The position numbers were made by a program, and so were the translations under genes. 64,000 nucleotides of DNA. It comes from Luidia sarsii. Its lineage: Eukaryota; Echinodermata; Asteroidea; Paxillosida; Luidiidae. The DNA lies in NCBI GenBank assembly GCA_949987565.1, contig OX465105.1, forward strand, positions 20,756,841 through 20,820,840. The letters run 5' to 3'. Below are positions 45,601-60,600 of the stretch, in pieces. The notes beneath the pieces are model-generated. The model worked only from the letters and a program-made list of their open reading frames with translations, searched no databases and was not told the DNA's origin. Numbering within the stretch: the first letter of the stretch is position 1; each line of letters begins with the position of its first letter.

Positions 45601-48600
45601 GAGGTTCAACGGCTGGAAACAGCAAAAAATCCCTCGAAATTTTGTCTTGTTATCGTTTTATCAACAAAAAATCATGCGGCAGCAAAAAACCAAACAAAAA
45701 CCGATGCAGGCGGGGATGAGAAACTAATAAGAAAATCTGATTCCATCTAAACAAGTAAAATCTTTTGGACCCTAATGAAGACAAACTGCAGAGGATAGGG
45801 ACAGCACACATGCAACTCGGAGGCAGATTCGCGTGGTGGCTGTTGCTGCTCGTACCTGCTGCGCTGTGCCGGGGAGGAAGTTGGTGGCCTGGGGCTGCGG
45901 TGAGCCCGAGGCCCCGGACAACTTCTGCAGCTGCAGCTGAAACTGCTTCTGCCGCTGCAGGCTCAGCTGGCTCGCTGTCGTTGCTGCGGACAGTGCAAGG
46001 AAAACATACAAACAAAATCACACCAAATTCAAAGACAAACAGTCAAAAGCAACGCACAAGTTTTTCTTTTGGCCAGCTACTGACTAACTTAAATGACTAA
46101 AAATCATAAACAAACCTAAAAAATATTTTCCGAGGGTCGGATGCTTTGATTCAAGCAGGAGCTTAATAAAAAAAAAACTTAAGTGAAATTCATACCCTAG
46201 CAGGACCCTGCCCTCCCCCTTCACCGAAAAATTAATCCATTACTAAAGCAAAGATTGTTGACTACAGCCAATGAAAGCATGTATGGTAGGCCTCCATGTC
46301 TGGTGCAGGATACTATGTACATGTACATGCAGCTAAGGCGGTTCAAACTTCACACATATTCTGGTCTCTATATTTACTTCCCAGCCAGTTTCCCTCCCTT
46401 TGCTTACTAAAAAGTGACCCAAAAAAAGAAGCCAGGTTTACCAGTTTCAAAATTCAAACTAACAGAAATACACGCTGTTTCATGTGGAGTAATGATTGTG
46501 AGGTACATAATGCATTCAAGTAAAGCGCAGACAAGTTTCAAGTGACACGGTCATGGTATTGTGTGGAGTACAGGGGTGGTCTGGTGTCCAGACTCCCATA
46601 CCTGCCGTGCCATGCTGCTGCCTGCCACCCATCATCTGCTGCATCTGCTGCTGGCCGGGGGGCGGGGTGCCCTGCTGGCCGGGTCGCGACCCCGGCATAG
46701 AGGTCAACCCCTGCAGAGCGGCCATAGGGTCTGCCCATCCAAAATACAACAAAATCAAAGTCAAATCATGTGAAACAAGTAAGGAAAAACGAACTGGGAA
46801 CTAAAGTCTAAACAATTATGAGAAATTAGCAAAGAAATCTTGGACTGGACCAGCAATCGATTTCACCAAACCAATCGTAACCTATGATCAATCGCAAGAC
46901 GATGAGTGATGCGCAAAAAACACTCTTAATGGAGTCCGAATCGCGATTCAAAGCCCACTAATAATCGCGTTTATTGTGTCCACACATGCAAACAAAAAAG
47001 TGGAGTTTGAAATGAATCGTGATTCAAATCGCGATCCAAATAATCGCGTTTATTTGGTGTAGTGGAAACGGCCCTATACAGTACACCACAGGACACCCTT
47101 GGAGACATGCTTGGCTTGGCTTCCCTCCACTCTTGACAAGATCACCCCGCAGTGCATGGATTCCACCCTGTGCCGCATGGGTTTTAACCTACCTTGTGCA
47201 CCGGCTCCCATTTGCTGCATTTTGCCTTGGGCTCCTTCCTTCCTTGAGTCTGAAAGGCAAGACACCTCATGAATTATTCATCAGGCGGGGGGGGGGGGGG
47301 CTGCAGGTATTGTGCTGGGAACTACATGTATACTCAATGAATATTCTAATTACTGCATGAACAAAATGGGCTGCATCTTAGTAATGCTCATTTAATGGGC
47401 TGCATTTCAGTAATGCTCATTCAATGGGCTCAGCATTTCATGGCTGTTATGCTTAAAGTTGGGTTAGTACGCTTAATGCATAATTTAGGATTCCGTAATC
47501 TGTACTACATATAGAATGTAAAATACATACTGTACTGTACTGTACCGGGTACATTTCAAACAAATTACATGTAGGGCCTATTACATGTACATGTACATGT
47601 ACATGTATATAAACATGCACACTACTATACATGTACTGTACATGTACATACATTTACACTCATGAATAAGTACTGTACATGTACATGTACATGTACAGTG
47701 TAGTGAGTGTACAGTATACCACTTATTCCTCCATGAGTATACATACATGTTTATATACAGTACTATAAGCACGAACTGGTATAAGTATAAGTGGACAGTG
47801 GACATAAAAAACATAATGTCTTAAAAAAAAACCTCCAAAATCTTACACTCGCACATAAAGAAATTAACAAACTATGGTAACTAAATGTACAATGTAACTT
47901 TCATCACAACATTGGCATGTAAGTACATGTACAAACCATGTACACAATGTACGTATGTAGCGGTACCTACGGTACATGTAGGAGCCAGATACATGTACAT
48001 GTAGCTACATGTACATGTACATTCTCATTCTTATTTATTAATCTCATAAAGTCCAACAGCAAACAAAATGCCAGTTACAGGAAGATATACCGGTATATAA
48101 ATAAATGAAACACTAGTTAATTTGATAAATCAATTTACAATGAAATATTTGAATAAATAATGGATATCATAGAACCAACATACATAATATTAAAGAAAAG
48201 AACTACAATCAAAGGCCATTACAAACAACAACGAACAAACAGAAGAAAAAAAAACCAAGTACAAGTATGCAAGAAGCAGAGATTCAAACCACAATCAATC
48301 ACAACAATTCAACACACAGTCAAAGACTGAAACACAAACAAGTATTAAAGGTTGAAAGAGCTGCATGGACCTGGCGGCGAAAAGAATGCAAGGAAGGAGC
48401 ACCGAACACATCACACATCCCATGCAGCCTGTTGTAAGTGGACGAAATCCTGGAGATGAAGCCACGCTTTGTCACTTCAACTCGGCTGCGTGGGATGTGG
48501 AAGATGTGATCCTGTGCATGCCTTGTCCGCCGCACAGGTACATACTGTACATGTACAGGTACAGGTACAGTGTACATACAGACAAAAAAGGGTTATGGAT

Positions 48601-51600
48601 TATGGAAAAACCTGTACAAGAATAAACAGTCATTAACACTACAGTACTGAATTGATTTATAAAACCAGAAGCAGGCCAGTCAACCATTTTTCGTTATTTT
48701 AATGATTTGTTTCAATTCCCCTGTGTGACTTATTGGTTGTCTTGCAAATGTTATTATCACACTCCTTCACACAGCTGTTGTCTGATTTGAATTTGGCTGA
48801 CAAGGAAGTCCGTCTCATAATTATAGGAAACAGTGAGCACATCCATCCATTGGCAGTTACAGTGTGCTTAATATGTATGTACTGTAGTATAGGATTTATA
48901 TCCACTCTCCAACCAATCCTTGAACCTACTTGATATTTCACCGGATAGGAAGTTGAATATCAAACTCACCCTTTTTTCCAAGGACTCAAAGCAAAATGTC
49001 TCAGTGTGTATTGTAAAAGGATCATTTTCATACATGTACACTGTATGCATGTGAATTGGATCTACACGTGTACTATATGCTGTCACGAATGTACTGTATA
49101 CTTACAATGTACATGTACCGGTACATTGTACATGTATACATGTACAAGTACATCACAAGCACAATACACATATCAAATCACCTAAAAGTACCGGTACATG
49201 TACAAGTTTTGATTAAGAAGAGTAAAAAAATGAAAACAATAAAATAGAATCAGCAAGAGACAGGCCTACAAGTGGAGGAAAAAAAAGTAGAGGGAGACAG
49301 ACAACACCTTACACGTGTACGTACACGTACACGTACATGTACATACATGTATTCATAGCAATATAAAAATTAGGTTGCAAATTGCTTACTGACTAAAATT
49401 ATCAAAATACAAATCTCAAAATCTACATGTAGTGTGCACTTGTGCGCTGTGCCGGACGTTTCGATCCTAGCAGGACCTTCCTCAGAGGCTTTTGAGAACA
49501 GACCTGCTAGGATCAAAACGTCGGGCCCACTAAAATTTGAGATACTGGTACATGTATACATGTACATGTACAATATGTATATTCATAGCCTTAACAAGTT
49601 GTACACATGTACATGTATAGCAAGATCAATTCCATTTACAGGACTTAGCTTTCCACAAAAGGCTGCAAACCGACAGGATTGGAGAGACATGACTACTTGA
49701 CAAGACCACCAATGTGTGCCACAGACATGGCATCTGGTGATCAAGTATAAACCTGAAAGTTGCTGTACACGTATACAGTATATATGTGAAGTTCTAAAAA
49801 AAAATTGTGTGAATATTTAAGTTTCATTTTGTACAGTTTGTGTAGCGCAGAATAATTGATACATGTGTACCAATGGTCTTGAGAAAGATTTAAAAAAAAA
49901 CACCCCAAACTGAATCTACAATGTACATGTACAGACACCCCAAAAAGAAGCTACAGTGTAGCTGTAATGTACAGGTCTGTAAATGTGCATGTACATTACA
50001 TGTACAGTATGCACATGCACAGGTACATGAATTTCAGAAAAACACTGGATTTGTACTGATGGAAAAAATTAATAGTTTCAATAATATCAAAGGTTTATAT
50101 AATCTACATGTACATGTATGTGTACAAATGTGCTGGTACGTACTACAGAAAATCATGCAATTTACAAGTACATTGTACCAACGGTACTGCCTCAGGAGTG
50201 AGCATGTTCAGATTAGATAAGATTTGACGGTTTGCACGGCGGAGGTACCAAGTGGAAGGTTTGCTGTGACACCATGTGAAACATCTCCTGTGAGATCTAC
50301 GGAGTGTGGCTCAATGTTAGAGAGCCGGTAACTCAACGTTTAAGGCAGTGAGTACCGGTACTCTGCCAGATGTTAGGAGAGCTGACAGTCTCCTGATGAC
50401 AGGCAGAGTACATACACGCTGCCCGAAACGTTGGGTTGCCGTCTTACCGACTCTGTTCAGAGCCGCACCCCATCTCACAAGAGATGTTTGACATGGTGTC
50501 ACCGCAAATCTTCCATTTCAGAAGATTTAGTTTTAATATCAATGAATGCCAGCTTAACCAATGCCTCCTTAATGAGAAAGGAAGGAGACAGATATTAAAG
50601 GAGAGACAGGAGGAAGAAGAGGAGACAGAAAGAGGGAGGTAGAGGGGAGACAGAAAAGAGAGGAGAGAAAAGAGAGGAGAGAGAGAGGAGAGATATGATA
50701 GGAGAGGAGAGAGAGTGGGAGAGAGAGGGAGAGAGAGAGGAGAGATAGGAGAGGAGAGATAGGAGAGGAGAGGAGAGAGGAGAGGAGAGGAGAGAGAGTG
50801 CGAGAGAGGGAGAGAGAGAGAGAGAGAGAGAGAGGAGAGGAGAGGAGAGGAGAGGAGAGGAGAGGAGAGGAGAGGAGAGGAGAGGAGAGGAGAGGAGAGG
50901 AGAGGAGAGGAGAGGAGAGGAGAGGAGAGGAGAGGAGAGGAGAGGAGAGGAGAGGAGAGGAGAGGAGAGGAGAGGAGAGGAGAGGAGAGGAGAGGAGAGG
51001 AGAGGAGAGGAGAGGAGAGGAGAGGAGAGGAGAGGAGAGGAGAGGAGAGGAGAGGAGAGGAGAGGAGAGGAGAGGAGAGGAGAGAGAGGGAGAGAGAGAC
51101 AGAGAGAGAAAGAGCGAGAGAGGGAGGGAGAGAGAGCGAGAAGAGAGAGAGGAAAGAGAGGAGAGACAGAGGAGAGAGGGAGAGAGCGGGAGAGAGAGAG
51201 AGGGAGAGGGGAGAGTGGGAGACAGAGGGAGAGAAGAAAGTGTAAGAGAAAGTGAGAGAGTGTAAAGTGAAAAAGGGAAAGGGAGAGAAATACAGTAGTA
51301 CTAGTAGAGAGATAAAGAGACAGACAGAGACAAAGAAAGCTCAATAACAGAGAGGGAGGGGAGAGAGAGAAGGGAGAGAGCATACGTACAGTTGTACATG
51401 TAGATCTATAAGGAAGAAGGGAGAAAGAGAGACAGAAAAAAAGGGTCTGAGAGCTAGAAAGAGAGAGACAGACTGACAGAGGGAGAGAGAGACAGACTGA
51501 CAGAGGGAGAGAGAGACAGACTGACAGAGGGAGAGAGAGAGAGGGAGCAAGTATAGAACAAAATAATATGCAGATGATATGCAGATATGGTCTGACTATC

Positions 51601-54600
51601 CAGGGAGGAAAGGTCCCAGCTTGTCCCCACTCCCCAATCACCCATGCACGTAGCCCGAGGTCCCACTGCACCACGTGCATGTACATAATTTATGACAATC
51701 ACACTATTTGCACCAGGTACACTGTACACGGAGTTCTAATGCATTCAAAGGCACTACCAGGCTGGCCGACGGTAATGAAAACAGAGTTAGAGAAGACAAG
51801 CTGAAAAAATTGATGACAACGATGACCCTCAAGCATTGAAGTAGTGTAGTATGCGAATTCTGTGCAGCTTATGTTGGGAAGATTTTTCAATTGGCAAATC
51901 CCAAATCATATGGAAAGTGCGGGCCTTCAAGTGAAATTTCAATTAGTGCAGTGCATGCTACATTATGCAAATGCACGCCAGGCCAATTGCACACCAGGCA
52001 TGCACACTGCACACTGCAGATGGTTGGTTAGGACAAGCAGGTTTCCTATGATTTCCTTTTCAAATATTGATCTTTTTTTAGATGAAAACTGTCAAAAAAT
52101 CATTGAAAATCCTTCGGGATCAAGAGAATATCATCTTCCTTCATCGTACATGTACATGTACAGTACATGTAAATGTGTATGGGTACATTGGACCAATATG
52201 TGTACTTTGGAATGATTACAGAACGTACCATCTGAGAGTACAAGTACCTGGTTCCTGATTTGCATTTTCTATTTTTTGATTCATAAACTATACGCGCACT
52301 GTTGGTTTAAATAATTGTATGTGTTTTGTAGCCAGACAATGTACAATGGAAAATGGTAGTCAATTCAAAAAGCATTATTAAATACATAAATGTACATGTA
52401 TGTATGTATACAGGTAAACCTTATGATGCATGTACAGTGGTACTGTGCATTTTGTACAATATCTGCATATTTTGTACATGTTCATGTACATTGTACATGT
52501 ATACAAAATGTGCAACTATTCTTTCCGAGAACAAAGTTCACATTGCCATGATGAGTATCATACATGTAACTCAATGTCACCAAAGTCTTGAATTGACAAA
52601 GATATTCCAAATACTGTACATGTATACATGTACAATGTTCATGATACGTGCATGTGCACAGTATATGCGCATCTACACTGTACCGGTACATGTATGAGAA
52701 ACCAGCTGAGTTAAGGATCAGGAAAAAATTACAGTTACAACTTCCAGTTTTGTACACTGTACACAATGACACAGGTAGTCCCCTTGCCATACTGTACATA
52801 CAATGTACACTATGCACATGACATGAATATGTGTACATTGTACATGTACATGTTCATGTGTGTGCAGACTGCATTGAATACTCAGCCTGACAAAGTGTAA
52901 TGAGTAATTACATGTACACATGTGTACATGTACATGTACATGTACATCTACATCTACATGTACGTGCACGTACATGTAGAATGTAGAATGTACATGTACA
53001 ACATCTACACACCTGTATGTACGCCAACACTTGCAGAGTGCAGACCAGGCCAAAACAGGCAATCAGCACAAACGCACAGGAGGAGACACAGTCTCCCAGA
53101 GACAATTTGGACTCGGAGTCCCAAACAAAAAATGACAAGAGAAGACAATCATACTCACTTATATCCCGCATGTGAATCATGAGCCTGGCAACAAGGGCGA
53201 GGTATTCTTCCTGGGAAAAAAAGAAAGAAAGAAAACCAACAACCACGGACAGAGAGGAGGGGGAGGGAGAAAAAAAAGAGAGAGAAGAGCATAAACATCC
53301 AGAAATCTGCTCATTAAACCACTGAAACTGGAGAGGCAAGGAGAAAGAGAGAGAGAGAGAGACGGAGAGAGATGACTCACTGGCCGGCTCTGGGTGGACT
53401 GGCATGACACCGGCGGAGCAGACGAACTGGAGGCCAAGTGGCATAGTCGCGGTGCTCACTGGATGGGGCTCCCTCTCCCCGACACCAGAGCACAATACTT
53501 TAACTCAATATTAATCATTATCTAACCCCCTGTACGCTTACAGTGCGCGCACACACTGGGGCCTGCCTGGCTGGCCCCGGCTCATGGACGTGTATGTAAA
53601 TTACATCTTTATGCAGATGCTGCCCGTGTGTGGCGGGGTTGGTGATGGTGTGTGCGGGTGTGTGTGTCTTGGGTTGGTGATGGTGTGTGTGTGTCTTGGG
53701 TTGGTGATGGTGTGTGTGTGTGTGTGTGTGTGTGGGTCCAGGAGAGGGGGAGTGGTTTTTCGCACGCGTGTGCGAGGATCCGTGGTGCCGAGGGGCTGCA
53801 GTTACGACTGGAGAACTAAGCACGAGTCACGCATGAACCTTCGGGCCCAAGTCTTTCGAGGAGAAGACAGGGGGGGGGGGGGGTCCCACGGAGGCAGAAG
53901 GAGTATCTCAAGGAGAGACGAGAGGAAAAACTCTCAGATTCCCATTGGGTGAAGTCCATTGTGGCGTGTTACATGGAACGACAAACAACATACATGTACA
54001 TGTACATTATAATAGTTTGTACATGCAGTTACATGTAGTTTCCAAATTAAGAGTAGGCCCTAGATGCATTGCATGTATGTACATTGTACATGTACAGTAC
54101 TAGTACAGGCTACATCCATTTCCTAAGAGCTAACAAAGCTTCACAAATTTCAGTCAAAGTGTTACATGTACATGTACAGTGTACATACATACAGGTACAG
54201 TACTGGTACATGTACCTATATATGCAGTTGTATACATCCAAGGAAAGATCTTCTACACACGTACATGTACATTGTACATGTACATGTACTGTACATGTAC
54301 ATGTACATGTACATCGTATCGGTACAATACGTTGATGAATTGTACAGTATCTAGTATCTACATATGTACATGTACATGTACATGTAAAGGGTAAATCAAA
54401 TTTGATAATTTGTTTAAGTACATGTACATGTTTGAAACTGAAGCACAACAGTCGACTGATTTGCATGTGCTGAAACTGAAACACTGGACGTCATGAAATG
54501 AAATTGAAAAGAGAGGAAATTACAATGACCATGCATATGTACATTGTACTGTGCACGCCACGGTACATGTCTCTAAAGTGCATTTTATGTAAAATGTTAA

Positions 54601-57600
54601 ATGGCCATATTTATGCTGGGAAATGACCGTTTTTTTATGACGGTGACTTCATGACAATCATGAGTCTGCCAACCATTAGCCAAAAGTGCAGCACGATGAT
54701 GGACAGACATACTGTACATGTATGCTGGACATTACTTACATGTAGATACTGTACACAATGTACAGTGTACATGTACATGTACGTACATGTACATTGTACC
54801 TACATGTACATGTTTTGTAGTAGGGCCTTGTACAAGTACCGTAACCATGCTCTGCAACATTTGCTCAACCCAATCCCGATGTGCAGTTACAGGTACATGT
54901 ACACGTGTACATAATGTACTGTATTTAAACCGTTTTTGTAGCATGCATGTGCTAAACATGCTGTGCAAGAAAAAGGACTTTGATAAGTAATGCTGTGTTT
55001 TGTGCAGCAGATGGTTAAGCAATTTCCATGCAGATCAGAATACACATACAGTACATGTATACATGTATACATACTTTACCGGCGTACATGTGTACAACAT
55101 GTATGTGTAGGTGGTGTGGAAGGGTTGGGATAGAAACATGAAACTAGACCCCCAACTCTGGGGAGGAGGTGGTTTTCCAGGCTTGGTAGACTCCACCGCC
55201 AGGACAAAGCAAAAGCCTGACTACAGAGCCTGACTACATTAGGACTGTGCCAAATATTCAATTGGTCATTGGGTATCCATTTTTTTTCCTTTTTTTTTCT
55301 GAAGCACTAGGCAAGAACTGAAGATTCGATTCTCCCAAGAAAACAAATCCTGATATTTGTTGCACAGCAGCTCGCAAGGCTTGGTCTAGATGCTGGATAC
55401 ATGTAGAGTGTAGCTACATGTACATGTAGACTTGGACATTCTAGATGTCAAAGGGAGTGCTGTGCTGAAAACCTGGTGATCGCTAGCAATGTTAGAGAGT
55501 GAAAAAATCCACTGTGATCATCATGATGGCAAAACGTAGTCCCCAAGTGCACACGTGCCAGTATCCAATTTCTGCCCCTGATGGCAAATTTTATAAAGTT
55601 GGTCCACACAGCCATTCAGCAAACACCATCCTACTTTGTTGTACACATGTACATGTATGTGTACTGTACATGTACTGTACATGTAGTTAGTACATGTAGG
55701 CCTACTGTAGATGTGCATCATGTAAATTGTACCAAATCCTAGTTACCTTATGTGTACAATGTATGTGTACCATATTCCATCCTAGTCAGTAGATGTGCAT
55801 ACCGGTACATGTATATGTACATGTACAAGTACGTACACGTACCTGCACATGTACATGTACCGACTACCGACATGTACATGTACGTACGGTGTAGGTTGTA
55901 GTAGTATTGTAGGCAGTAGGTCCCTATTCACAACTACCGGTACCTGTACAAACTTAGTTAAAGTGTACATGTACATATGTGTGTACATGTACGTAAATGT
56001 ACATTACATGTACACATGTACGTATGCAACAGGTACATACACAGTACATGTACACATGTACACGTGTATATTACATGTACATGTATCATGTACATGTACA
56101 CACATGTACATGTATCATGTACATGTACACACATGTACATGTACATGTATGTAAAAACATGTACAATATTATTTTACATACATGTACATGTACATGTACA
56201 CCGTATGCACTGACTGTACATGTGGGAACATGTACACCAACAAAATCCTTTGACAAAGGTCCTGCCACGATCAAAATGTGTACCGGTAAGTCAGAACACG
56301 GGCTCCAGTTACTATCTCTAGTTGTCACTGGAGACAGCACAACACTGTTCAATCACAAGTTTACGGCCACTTTACTAAGTTACTGCCTTTGAGCATAGAG
56401 CAGCTTTGAGAAATGTCCTGCTACTAGTGCTAGGATCAACAAAACTTCAGACGCTGGAAAAGTTTAAAACTCAACTCTTAGTATGCTTACGCCATGAGAC
56501 CACTGTCGCTCCCGCACAACAAAATCAATCCCTAAAACACAACCGTTTGGAAAGCTTCTGTAGCGAGTCCTCTTTCTGACTGCCAAACAGCAAATTGGAA
56601 ACCTTCAAACACAACCATTCCAATGCATCATGAATGTTAACCACCCACAGACATACGTGGTACATTGTACTTGTACCCTTTTCAACCTTGAGAGCAAATT
56701 ACATTACCAACAGATGTTGAGCTGGTCGTTGGACCTTCATCTGTGGCGGATCCCAGGGAATCAGAAAATGGTGCACTAGACCCTCCTTAGCCACTGTCTA
56801 ATTGTGCAACACCCTATGAGTATGAGCTCACCTGCACTGCTGTCGGGAAACTCTTCCAAACTGATATGAAATGCTGATGGTGGGACTATACATGTACATT
56901 TCCGTTTGGGGTTGTGTAGTGCAGGAATTCCTTGATCCCTGAAACTACAGTATGCACTCTGATATAATGTGCCCACGCATGAAATATCATATACATTACA
57001 TTGAACATGTACAAAGATGATTGAGCTTGGTGTCAATGCAGTGCCCAGGAAATGATATTGGGATCACATTTCCTTGTACCAATGTTATGTTTGCATGAGG
57101 AAGTGAGATTAAAGGGGACTTGTAGGTCTGCAGTGAGCCCTTTCTATCACCAGGCGCCTGACACTCCCGAAAGATGGATTCTCGATGTACAGTACACGTA
57201 TTATAGCCTACAAGTACAACTTGGCACAACACACTTAATCACAATGTTAGGTTTGGGGGGAAAAAACACATCAACACATAGCGGAGGTTTCGTTAGGTAA
57301 CATTTGATTTGAATTTATATGAATAAAAGTGAAACAGTGAAACAGGTTTATTGTCATTTTATTCGGGAGGGAGAGTTCAGAGTGCATCCGGTCACATGAG
57401 CCATTTGGCAGGGCTTGGGCAGGCCACCAACGAGCCCGTTTGGGCGCAAAAGCGAGCAACTTTTCGTCTTAGGCCGTTCATCGCCAGCATGGTTCCCTTC
57501 GAGAGAAAACATTGACAAATGAAATCAAACAAAAAAGGGAAAACAAAACTGTCTGGGAACAACTTTGATCAATAGCAAGGAAAATTTGACTGAGACTGCG

Positions 57601-60600
57601 ATTTGAAACAGAGAAGTCTGGTTTTGTGTACCAGTGTTCTTACCATCTGAGCTACATGTATATGTATACATGTATATGTACATGTACACTGTAGTATGTA
57701 GAATCGAGCCTTTAGATATTGGTCTTCCTAAATAGTCTACAATCAGATGCATGTACATGTGTAACAGCTAGAGAAGGTTCCAAGGCCTTTATCAAGTGAT
57801 TCAACCCCCAAAGATGATGAACCTTTCATTCAGGCCAATTTGCATGAATTTGCCCATTTAAACAGATGTAATTTGTTCTGTCCATATTGCATTCGGTGTT
57901 GAATCTACATGTACCCCCTGTACGCCGGTACATGTTCCTGTATAACATGCTTTAATATCAGCATCGTCAGACATTGAGACCAGTTCAAGCAGACTTCAAG
58001 CACAGTCAGAAGCCTGGCATGTGTTTTTTATGTTTTCTTATATTTCCAATAACGGTCTTCAGAAATTATGCATTTTGCTGTGCAAATTAGGAATACACAC
58101 ATGTACATGTACATGGGTGTGATATCAAAGGGCCTGACATTTTGCAGGGCATGTTTTTATCTTAAAAGGACCTCTCGATCCCAGCAGGACATTTGAGAAA
58201 GGTCCTGCTAGCCTGCTAGGATTGAAATATTTTGTATAATTTGGGTCTTTTGCTGTGAATCGGTACAGCATTTTTCAACATTCCTGTATTACTCGAAAGT
58301 GGAATCAAATTTCAGAAGCAAAAGGAAAGCAACACATGTAGAGTACACTGTATAATCAAGGAGGTATACATGTACATGTACCTCCTTGGTATAATGGATT
58401 CCAAACTCAAAAGTGTGCATGTGCAATGGCCTTGTTGACCAGAATTGACCTTGTTGATAGAATTTGGCCAACCAATAGTATCTGCTACAGTACTTGTAGC
58501 TTGTGATGAAGACTAGCAATGTCAGCATCGGTCTAATGCAGAGTGAGACCACACTGGGCTGGCTTTCTAGACGGGTGTTTTATTTTTGGGGGGCATAATT
58601 AAAGAAAAATGGCACTCATTTATTTCAGTGGATGTCTGATTAGAATTACAAGCTTTAATTTATGAAAATTATTGAAAACAAATTACAGTGTAGTGTACCT
58701 GTTGGCGCCATACTGAAATTGAATGAACCTTTTAGCCCTTTATGTCATGTACTGTACATGTGCATGTGCATACGTGTACAGTTAAATCCTTACTTTAATG
58801 AAGACTGAAGAGTGGGTTTTCATCAACTGAATACTACATGTATTTGATGTTTCTATCCTAGCAGGACAGTGTCACAGAGGTTTGTTTTCTCTTGTACGTA
58901 CATGTACATGTATACCTTTTCCCCCATTTAGTTATTTGACTTTGTGTGTAATTCAGAATTTAATTTCAGGTTTTTTCTTGTACATGTAGTGTACATTATA
59001 CTGTACATATACAGTATACACTGTACGTGTATACCTTTTTCCCCCTTTATTTTTTTTGACTTTGTGTGTGTGTGATTTATTTATAAGAAGTATATTTCAG
59101 GAGGCATCCTCCAAATGTCTTGTTAATCTGTTGTTTTCCTTTTTTGCTTGATGGTCTGGTTTTTTTTTAGAAACCCACCTCAAGGTGGCATAATACTGTA
59201 CATGTACTGTACATGTACAAAACTTTCGAAGCGTAAATACTTCTTCAGAGCACAGGTCAAGAAAAAAAAACAAGTTCCCTGATGCTTGATAAAAGCAATC
59301 TGGCACAGTGGGCATATGTATTAAGGCTGTTGTCGTGAGAAAAAATTCTTGTCGACATGTCGCGAGAATTTTATGCCGACTGTCGACATTGTCGCGACAG
59401 AGACCCGATTTAGTCAAAAATCTGTAGTCACAATGTCGGATTTTTTTAAGGTATTAAACGAATGGGGCATGTCAAACCGCCATAGTTGTGAACTTGTGAA
59501 ATTAGTTTTCATGGATAATCTTAATTTCAATAAAATTTCATATTTAATGGCTTTCGTATTTAAGATTATACACAACAAAATAATTTGTGTGCCGATATTG
59601 GGTGTTACAGTCGTAATTTCCTAAAAAATCATAAAAAAGCGATTGCTCATTGTTTATTCATGACGTCATCGATCGGCGATGCGTGCGTTCTCACTGCAAG
59701 AAATAATGAATATTTATGAATTCGCTGCACAGCGGCTGCAGTGGTTTTCCAATCGGCTATGTACACATGTACAGTTGGAGAACCAGATAGTTTCAATGAA
59801 AAGAAAAGACGTCACCGTCCGAACCTAGCTAAAGGTAGCCGCGTATTGGGCACCCAAAAACCAGCTGCGTATTGGGCCCAAAAACGGAGGAGGCCGCGTA
59901 TTCAGCCATACATTCAGACAAACCTAGAACGTATGCGGCAAAGGAGGCCTTTTTCCGATGTACATAATGTACTTCCGGTCCGTTTTTCAACGAAATAAAA
60001 TACGCGGCCGCCGGGATTTTGGGCCCAAACATGCGGCTACTTTCAACTTGGTACCGACCGTGACGCACGTGCGATCTCATTTCTCGATCCTTCCCTCGGA
60101 CGTCCACGATCTTTCCCGATCTCTTCATTGCACTGGTATCCCGTACGCACGTGTATTAAATGCATGCGATGCAGCAACGTATACCAGCTACTGTACTGCT
60201 GACGACCGGAAACGTGCGCTATACAGTAGTGACAGTATTTACACTGTACATCGTAATGGCAAAATGCGTTCGGTGAATGATTTTCTTTGGTCGCGTCGCG
60301 ATCCCTTCCAACTTCCAACATATTTAGTAACTATTATTTTGTGGCGTGGATAAGCAAAAATGAAATGCTCAGCGCACAATTTTAGGATTTTTTGTTCCCT
60401 TTTTATTCCCTTCTTTTCAGAGATTATGACTAGAGATAGGCTAATGTATTTTATTGTTTTTGTCGCGACAACCGAAAAACCTTGTCGACATGTCGGAATA
60501 TTTTCTTTGTCGCGACAATGTCGACAAAAGCCTTGTCGACAACAGCCTTAATATGTATACTGTACATGTACTGTAGATGCACTGCAGAGTAAATAGCAGA

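Noticed and set aside
50595..51686. 363-codon Leu/Ser-rich frame and the opposite Arg/Glu-rich frame
   Set aside because: Translation of the GGAGA/GA-rich tract.
59349..60353. Frames of 91 and 131 codons inside the 1231-bp element as a transposase
   Set aside because: No DDE-like or zinc-finger pattern is visible and the interior is itself an inverted structure; the element looks non-autonomous.
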